Assembly (NCBI GenBank): GCA_017380575.1
Contig: JAFODS010000007.1
Coordinates: 1 to 50,018 of the forward strand
From: Clostridia bacterium
GTDB lineage: Bacteria > Bacillota > Clostridia > Oscillospirales > Acutalibacteraceae
Length of the DNA: 50,018 nt
Reading direction: 5' to 3'
Every line of letters begins with the position of its first letter. The stretch's first letter is position 1. The position numbers and the translations under genes were made by a program. The notes beneath the pieces are model-generated. The model was not told where the DNA came from, made no database searches, and worked only from the letters and a program-made list of their open reading frames with translations. Of this stretch, positions 45,574 through 50,018 are shown piece by piece.

Positions 45574-45808
45574 CTTCAAGACCTCCGTTAATTTCTTTTA
45601 TTCTTTCCCTGAGTGCTACAATGATTCCTATGCAGACAATCAGGTAGATAACGATTGCTATTACGGATATCGGCAAAATTACAATGTCTTTAACCGCTAA
45701 AAGTATAAATAGGGTAATGTATGCCAATGAAAATAAAATAACGATAATTGCAGAAAGAACAGGTGCAATTTTTTTCTTAGCTTTCTTTTTTTTACACATT
45801 TTTTTCAT
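45554..45808 (-). CDS. Small two-helix membrane protein (84 aa)
   Basis: Not recognised. A strongly basic N terminus (KKMCKKKKAKKKI) is followed by two membrane segments (about 16-38 and 43-65) and a short charged tail (LRERIKEINGGLED). The topology suggests a cytoplasmic N and C terminus. It overlaps the YbjQ gene by 20 bases. The ribosome site is weak, and the preceding gene on the minus strand is the lipoprotein, nine bases away. The function is unknown; coupling to YbjQ suggests a shared complex. Confidence 0.7.
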   Translation of the reverse strand: MKKMCKKKKAKKKIAPVLSAIIVILFSLAYITLFILLAVKDIVILPISVIAIVIYLIVCIGIIVALRERIKEINGGLEDATFKY

Positions 45809-45817
45809 TAGAATATA

Positions 45818-46849
45818 TTAATGGTTGACTGTGTTGAGAATACGTGGGTTTTCAAACAGTACTAGCTGATACGCAGTATAATTATAGCAATTTTCAGGAT
45901 TATTTCCGCCAATAGTCGTAAATCCAATATAACCGTTTTCTGTTTTCCAATAGAAGAAATATCTGGAATTGCGGGAGTTAGTAATCTCGACTACTGCAGG
46001 TTTGACTTCAAATAATTTTATTGCATCAATCGCTAAAATAACGTCTCTAACCTGTGGAGATGTAATTCCTGTAAGGTCAGAAGCAAAACAATCGATTATA
46101 CATATATCATCGTCTTTAACTCCGATAAGTGTGTTTTCTGAATTATAATAATACTTTATGGAGTCATCAAATTTTAAATAATAGGGTGTTAGTTGATCGT
46201 ATGTTTTAATATCAATGAACACGGCATCTGTATAATTTTTATATCCATCAAATGATAAATTGAGCAAATCGAAACTTATTGGCACGAATGGGGCGGAATA
46301 GATTTTAGAAAACAATTTGGCTTTAAGTCCATCACTCCAGGGAGTTAGTTCATATTCTTGATTGGTTGTGATAGAATCGATTACAATTTTTACTTCATCG
46401 ATCATCAGAAGGAAAGCATTTTCTTCTTCTTCTGTACAAGCCATTTCACTAGCGAGGTTGTAACCCAACATATATTTGTCAAGTCCGTTTTTTGACAGTA
46501 TGCCAATAGGATTAATCCATTCGTCCAAGACAGCAACTTCTATATTATCAGTGTCGTTTAAGTCAAGAATATGTACGGAAAAAAGATGTGCACTTTTGTA
46601 TTCGCTCTTAGAAACCATTCCTACTTGTAAAGAAAAATCGTTAGTTCCACTGTCGATGATAGTATAGTCGTATTTGCCTTTCCATGAGTCAGGAACTTTT
46701 AAGGTGAAAAAATTTGTTTTAATACAGTTGTTCTCAATAACTGCTTTTTCAATAGTTGTTGATTTGTTGGTTTGATTATCTGTAAAGTTACATCCTGCAG
46801 AACACAAAACAACAAGTGTCAGTAAACTGATAATTATTTTTTTATACAT
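45818..46849 (-). CDS. Predicted lipoprotein of unknown function (343 aa)
   Basis: The N terminus is a lipoprotein signal: KKIIISLLTLVVLCSAGC, with the lipobox C-S-A-G-C near residue 19, so the mature protein is anchored outside the membrane. A domain of about 130 residues follows (FFTLKVPDSWKGKYDYTI ... FSLQVG), resembling secreted proteins of Clostridia with a PsbP/MOG1-like region. A second part follows around residues 160-340. The homology is only an impression. It starts at the ATG at 46849 with GGAG seven bases before; two codons upstream lack spacing. The gene seems AT-rich compared with the core genes. It is the first gene of the lipoprotein / membrane protein / YbjQ transcript. Confidence 0.75.
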   Translation of the reverse strand: MYKKIIISLLTLVVLCSAGCNFTDNQTNKSTTIEKAVIENNCIKTNFFTLKVPDSWKGKYDYTIIDSGTNDFSLQVGMVSKSEYKSAHLFSVHILDLNDTDNIEVAVLDEWINPIGILSKNGLDKYMLGYNLASEMACTEEEENAFLLMIDEVKIVIDSITTNQEYELTPWSDGLKAKLFSKIYSAPFVPISFDLLNLSFDGYKNYTDAVFIDIKTYDQLTPYYLKFDDSIKYYYNSENTLIGVKDDDICIIDCFASDLTGITSPQVRDVILAIDAIKLFEVKPAVVEITNSRNSRYFFYWKTENGYIGFTTIGGNNPENCYNYTAYQLVLFENPRILNTVNH

Positions 46850-46976
46850 TATCATTCTCCGTCTTTTAATTGATATTGCTGTTTGACTGCCTATATGATT
46901 ATACTACACTGTACATAAAATTACCAGGTATTCTTTATAAGATTTTTTAAAAGGTATGGATTTATCGGTTGCTGTA

Positions 46977-46985
46977 TGATATAAT
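46977..46985 (+). promoter_or_regulatory. Extended -10 promoter element of the dockerin gene
   Basis: TGATATAAT lies 30 bases before the ATG at 47016. The -35 is weak. Confidence 0.55.
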
Positions 46986-47015
46986 TGCTCCATAAAATGA
47001 GAGGAGATATCGAAA

Positions 47016-47807
47016 ATGAAAAGATTTATTTCGTTTTTTCTTGCAATAATATGTACTTTCTGTTTCGTTTCAACGGCATCCGCAAGGCTTGTCGGTGACG
47101 TTAATTCAGACGGTAACACAAATTCTTCAGATGCACTTATGATTCTGCAGTATGCTGTTGGTAAAATTACAGAAATCAACAAAGAATATGCTGATATTAA
47201 TGATGACGGTAATATAAATTCAGGCGATGCGCTTATTGTACTCAAAATTTCTGTCGGTAACTATGATGGTGACCTTGAGGTTGATGATAATGAAGATAAA
47301 ACATCGTATAAAAAAGATGTTATTGATCCGATACTTAAAAGCGGAGAGTTTACACTCAAAACCGAAGTTACGGGTGAAGAGGGAACTAACGTTGTTACAA
47401 CTATGATGAGAGGCGAGGATGCCTGCGTTGAAACAAAGGCGAAGGGACGCACTGTAAGACTTCTTGTTCTTGATTCAAAGACTTATCTTATTTTCCCGGA
47501 TTTCATTGCTCCCGGAGTTAATGTTTATATGAAGAGTAGCGAACAGGTAGATCTTTCAATCGGCAGTGCAGAAGATGCGGAATACATCAAGTCGGAAGAA
47601 GTGACGGTTGACGGCGAACAGCTTGTTTGTGAAACATACGAGCTTAAGGACGGTACAGTTTCTAACTATTATTTCAAAGACGGCAAGTGGGTTATGCTTA
47701 ACGTAACTTCAGACGGTGAAACAACAACACAGAAAATTCTTGATTTCAAAAAAGGCGTAGATAAATCGAAATTCAGTCTTGACGATATGATTGAAATTAA
47801 AGCATAA
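47016..47807 (+). CDS. Secreted protein with N-terminal type I dockerin (263 aa)
   Basis: Signal peptide (residues 1-23, KRFISFFLAIICTFCFVSTASA). A type I dockerin follows directly, with two calcium-binding F-hand repeats: DVNSDGNTNSSDALMILQY and DINDDGNINSGDALIVLKI. Dockerins dock to cohesins in cellulosome-like assemblies. The C-terminal domain (about 95-263) is beta-rich with TLKTEVTG, KTYLIFPDFIAPGVNV and NYYFKDGKWVMLNVTSDG. It resembles lipoprotein-sorting-type (LolA/LppX-like) beta folds, as an impression only. No cohesin gene is in the window. AGGAG precedes the ATG. It is a single-gene unit. Confidence 0.87.
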   Translation: MKRFISFFLAIICTFCFVSTASARLVGDVNSDGNTNSSDALMILQYAVGKITEINKEYADINDDGNINSGDALIVLKISVGNYDGDLEVDDNEDKTSYKKDVIDPILKSGEFTLKTEVTGEEGTNVVTTMMRGEDACVETKAKGRTVRLLVLDSKTYLIFPDFIAPGVNVYMKSSEQVDLSIGSAEDAEYIKSEEVTVDGEQLVCETYELKDGTVSNYYFKDGKWVMLNVTSDGETTTQKILDFKKGVDKSKFSLDDMIEIKA

Positions 47808-47810
47808 AGT

Positions 47811-47844
47811 AAAAAAGGAAGCTGTTTTTCAGCTTCCTTTTTTG
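47811..47844 (+). terminator. Terminator of the dockerin gene
   Basis: AAAAAAGGAAGCTG / CAGCTTCCTTTTTT forms a 14-bp stem with a TTTTT loop and T-tail. It probably also serves the convergent gene. Confidence 0.92.
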
Positions 47845-47873
47845 TTATGTAAATTTAGTTTTCAAGAATAAAC

Positions 47874-49526
47874 TCAAGCTTTTTCTGTAGCAATGTATTC
47901 AAAAAAGAGCTTAAGCCATTTTGCAAATGATGTGATTGCAACCTTCATCTTGTCGAAAATTGATGTCGGCTGATAAACATCAGGATCAGCATCCCAATGC
48001 TCAGTATTGCAGTTTTCCTCAGTCATCGGATAGAGCATTTCAGTTTCATCGTCGTAAACCATAAACTGACTGTACGGGAAGTCGTCAACAGTAAGCTGTC
48101 TGTCAGCAGATGCTACGTCGTAAAGAATCTGCATTTCATATGTGGTCCAGTCTGAATGGCTTGAACCCTTAATGAACCATGTGCTGTCAGGAAGGATACA
48201 TGTTGAAGCATCAATAAACTTGTCAGGAGAAATGTATTTTTCTTTTCCTTCTGCAGTTCTCATATTGATGTATTCATCTGAAAGCGGTTTATAAACGTTT
48301 GAAGTTGTTGCACCGAAAGATGAACGTGAAACAGAAGCAAACTGGTCTGAGACAACATCGGATGATGCACAGATAGGAATTATCTGGAAACCGTACTTAG
48401 AGATAACACCAAGATGTGCACCGTCGTCCTGAATCTTCTGGAGAAGCTCGGGAACTCGCTGACGGACTTCTCTGTCGTATCTGTCAAGCTTTTCAATAAG
48501 ACCTGCATATTTAACTCTCTTTTCGCTGCCTTCATCACCGAAAACATAATCCTTTGCAGTTTCATAATCTTCAGGTGATACGCATGCCCAATAGTTAGGC
48601 CATGTATAGAATGTAGAAAGAGCAAGAGCTGAAGTTGCACCCTTGATAAGCTTATCGTAGAAGATGTTTTCTGTTGTGCTGATAACGCTCTCAAGAACGC
48701 CTGTGCGTACGAGCATATCAATTGTTTCCATGATGAACTCATCTATGCTGAACATACCAAGGCCGTCAACGTCACGAAGGATTCTCATAAGAGCGGGAGG
48801 AGCAACGTCGAACTTTCCGGAGATAACTTCACTAAGAATTTCTGCACCGCCAACTACGCTACCGTCCATACCGATACCCTGAATATCTTTAGCACCGTAT
48901 TTAGCAACGTAAGCCATAACAATGTTAGTTCCGAGGCAGGTTGCAGAAATGCCGACCTTTTCACATCCGGTTGTTCTCTTTATGTCCTGAACGAAGGTAT
49001 GGAAATCGTCTGCTGTTTCCATCGGGTCAAGTCGCCAGTCATAATGGAACCAATAGTCTTCCCAGGAGTAGAAGCCTTTATTACCCTTCTGGTCATAGTT
49101 TCTCTTCTTTTCCATTTCCTGCTTTCTTCTTTCAGATAAACCGGAACCGTTTGTAACGTTACCGTTTTCGTCAAGCAGGGAGTTGGAGAAAATTTTACTG
49201 ATTTCTGTTTCAAGGTTTGCGTAAAGGTCGTCCCAGTTATCTGTAAGAAGACCTTTTGTAAGAGCCGGAAGAAGACTTTCAGCCATTGATTTGTACATTT
49301 CGCTGTTGTCAGTTCCGGATTCGGAATCTCCCGTCACAAGTTTTGCAACATCCTTGTAGTGGAAAATTTTATTTCCGTCGGGGTCGTAAAGTGCTTCACC
49401 GTCACCTGAAATACGGATAACGGGAATCTGGCTCTGACTTTCATTGATTTCTACCCACGAAAAAGCCGGGATCGCAAGCGAGAAAATAAGAGCGATCGAA
49501 AGAAAAACGGATAAGAATTTTTTCAT
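47874..49526 (-). CDS. Secreted LCAT/lipase-like alpha/beta hydrolase with Cys in place of Ser (550 aa)
   Basis: Signal peptide (KKFLSVFLSIALIFSLAIPAFS), then an alpha/beta-hydrolase-like domain. The pattern FHYDWRLDPMETADDFHTFV followed by EKVGISATCLGTNIVMAYVA resembles the LCAT/lecithin-acyltransferase-like group, where the usual text is A-H-S-x-G-G. Here it reads A-T-C-L-G-T, with Cys 197 at the nucleophile site. A possible late His is in GSSHSDWTTYEM. The mid part has a large helical cap. The C terminus is aromatic and amphipathic (IFDKMKVAITSFAKWLKLFF). The start at 49526 has GAGGTG nine bases before; a strong promoter lies upstream. The substrate is unknown. Confidence 0.75.
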   Translation of the reverse strand: MKKFLSVFLSIALIFSLAIPAFSWVEINESQSQIPVIRISGDGEALYDPDGNKIFHYKDVAKLVTGDSESGTDNSEMYKSMAESLLPALTKGLLTDNWDDLYANLETEISKIFSNSLLDENGNVTNGSGLSERRKQEMEKKRNYDQKGNKGFYSWEDYWFHYDWRLDPMETADDFHTFVQDIKRTTGCEKVGISATCLGTNIVMAYVAKYGAKDIQGIGMDGSVVGGAEILSEVISGKFDVAPPALMRILRDVDGLGMFSIDEFIMETIDMLVRTGVLESVISTTENIFYDKLIKGATSALALSTFYTWPNYWACVSPEDYETAKDYVFGDEGSEKRVKYAGLIEKLDRYDREVRQRVPELLQKIQDDGAHLGVISKYGFQIIPICASSDVVSDQFASVSRSSFGATTSNVYKPLSDEYINMRTAEGKEKYISPDKFIDASTCILPDSTWFIKGSSHSDWTTYEMQILYDVASADRQLTVDDFPYSQFMVYDDETEMLYPMTEENCNTEHWDADPDVYQPTSIFDKMKVAITSFAKWLKLFFEYIATEKA

Positions 49527-49557
49527 GGTAAGCCACACCTCTCAATATTAATAGTAT

Positions 49558-49589
49558 ATGTTGGACAAAACATATATATAGTCTAACAT
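49558..49589. promoter_or_regulatory. Inverted repeat at the start of the secreted hydrolase transcript
   Basis: ATGTTGGAC (49558-49566) and GTCTAACAT (49581-49589) form an inverted repeat with one mismatch and a 14-base AT-rich spacer. It covers the predicted start of transcription, so it could be an operator. Confidence 0.45.
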
Positions 49590-49596
49590 TGGTCTT

Positions 49597-49625
49597 ATTA
49601 TACCTTTGCGTTTAAAAAATGTCAA
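49597..49625 (-). promoter_or_regulatory. Consensus SigmaA promoter of the secreted hydrolase gene
   Basis: On the minus strand: TTGACA (49620-49625), exactly 17 bp, TATAAT (49597-49602). Both hexamers match consensus perfectly. Confidence 0.85.
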
Positions 49626-49661
49626 CAGCGTGTATGATATATTGGTTTGAAACAAAAAAAT

Positions 49662-49685
49662 AAAGCAGGTCAATTGACCTGCTTT
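49662..49685 (-). terminator. Terminator after the serine recombinase gene
   Basis: A perfect 24-base palindrome (AAAGCAGGTCAA / TTGACCTGCTTT) followed on the minus strand by ATTTTTTT. Confidence 0.9.
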
Positions 49686-49687
49686 GT

Positions 49688-50018
49688 TTATGGCAGAGCA
49701 TATACATTATAATCCGAACTCAGGAGTAAATTTTTAACTTCGTCTACGCGGACGGTTTTTGCACCGTCCTTGTAGTTGAAGTTAATGACAATTCTATCGT
49801 CATACAGATAAACTGAGTTAACAAAAGTATTTATCAGTCTTCGTTTATGGTCTAAACGCTTTGTTCCGTACTTTCGCAAATCTTTTAACCATTCGATAAT
49901 CTGCTCTTTTGTTAACAGCGGTCTTTCGAGTTCTTCTTTTGTGATTTTCAGTGATAAATCGGCTTTTTGCAGCTCTAATGATTCAAGCCTCTCTTTAGTC
50001 GATTCTGTCAGTATTCCG
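49688..50018 (-). CDS. Large serine recombinase, C-terminal end (partial)
   Basis: The frame stays open from the stop at 49688 to the window edge (about 110 residues), so the gene continues beyond 50018. The visible part matches the C terminus of large serine site-specific recombinases: a coiled-coil helix (ESTKERLESLELQKADLSLK), the segment LERPLLTKEQIIEWLKDL, then RRLINTFVNSVYLYDDRIVI and FNYKDGAKTVRVDEV. These enzymes integrate and excise phages, transposons and conjugative elements. The catalytic resolvase and zinc-ribbon domains would lie outside. It suggests that a mobile element ends at or near the right edge of this window. Confidence 0.85.
   Translation of the reverse strand, partial: GILTESTKERLESLELQKADLSLKITKEELERPLLTKEQIIEWLKDLRKYGTKRLDHKRRLINTFVNSVYLYDDRIVINFNYKDGAKTVRVDEVKNLLLSSDYNVYALP

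Overview
The window is a bacterial chromosome segment from a low-to-moderate GC Firmicute. It most resembles an uncultured gut Clostridia of the Oscillospiraceae/Ruminococcaceae type. This rests on strong GGAGG ribosome sites with ATG/GTG/TTG starts, an ywiB-like DUF1934 gene beside argS, a dockerin protein, BspA-type leucine-rich repeats, a clostridial-type OGG1, and the dispersed hairpin repeats. No rRNA, CRISPR array or complete prophage is present. Coding density is high and the core genes are intact.

Layout. 0-5.7 kb: an accessory block (MATE exporter, alpha/beta hydrolase, GH35 beta-galactosidase, a RAYT/Y1 transposase, one unknown) bracketed by two same-orientation copies of a MITE-like repeat. 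5.7-11.9 kb: unknown proteins, a DMT permease, a histidine phosphatase, a DUF4886 SGNH protein, a SemiSWEET-like protein, a dense patch of hairpin repeats, a frameshifted dCMP deaminase, a GNAT and an unknown. 11.9-12.6 kb: a hairpin array and two tRNA-Ser genes behind one near-consensus promoter. 12.6-14.7 kb: a leftward operon ttcA-like / Sfp-type phosphopantetheinyl transferase / SGNH hydrolase. 14.9-17.9 kb: lon-engB. 17.9-19.7 kb: secreted BspA-type LRR protein. 19.8-23.1 kb: leftward ddl / DUF1934 / argS. 23.3-32.4 kb: unknown-gyrB-gyrA-mgsA-hisS-aspS, all rightward. 32.4-33.7 kb: GlpT-like MFS permease. 33.7-37.8 kb: leftward xth / dCMP deaminase / secA. 38-47.8 kb: envelope and secreted proteins (a DAGT-repeat protein, a PI-PLC-like phosphodiesterase, a calcineurin-type phosphoesterase, a lipoprotein, an N-terminal dockerin protein) interleaved with base-excision repair (ogg, nth) and a GH109-like Gfo/Idh/MocA protein. 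47.8-50 kb: a secreted LCAT-like hydrolase whose usual serine nucleophile is replaced by cysteine, then the 3' end of a large serine recombinase that runs off the right edge.

How it works together. The core is information processing (gyrase, three aminoacyl-tRNA synthetases, tRNA thiolation), protein export and quality control (SecA, Lon, EngB), cell-wall precursor synthesis (Ddl) and DNA repair. The accessory genes point to a host-associated lifestyle with glycan and lipid or phosphodiester hydrolysis. Mobile and repetitive DNA is the most distinctive part. A RAYT gene carries a perfect 24-bp inverted pair of its own REP-like hairpins inside its reading frame, and more hairpins with a GTAG head lie about 5.5 kb away. 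Other points worth a second look are a DnaA-box-like cluster at 41.3-41.4 kb, a tRNA-Ser 3'-end duplication, and a poly-A frameshift in one of two dCMP deaminase genes.
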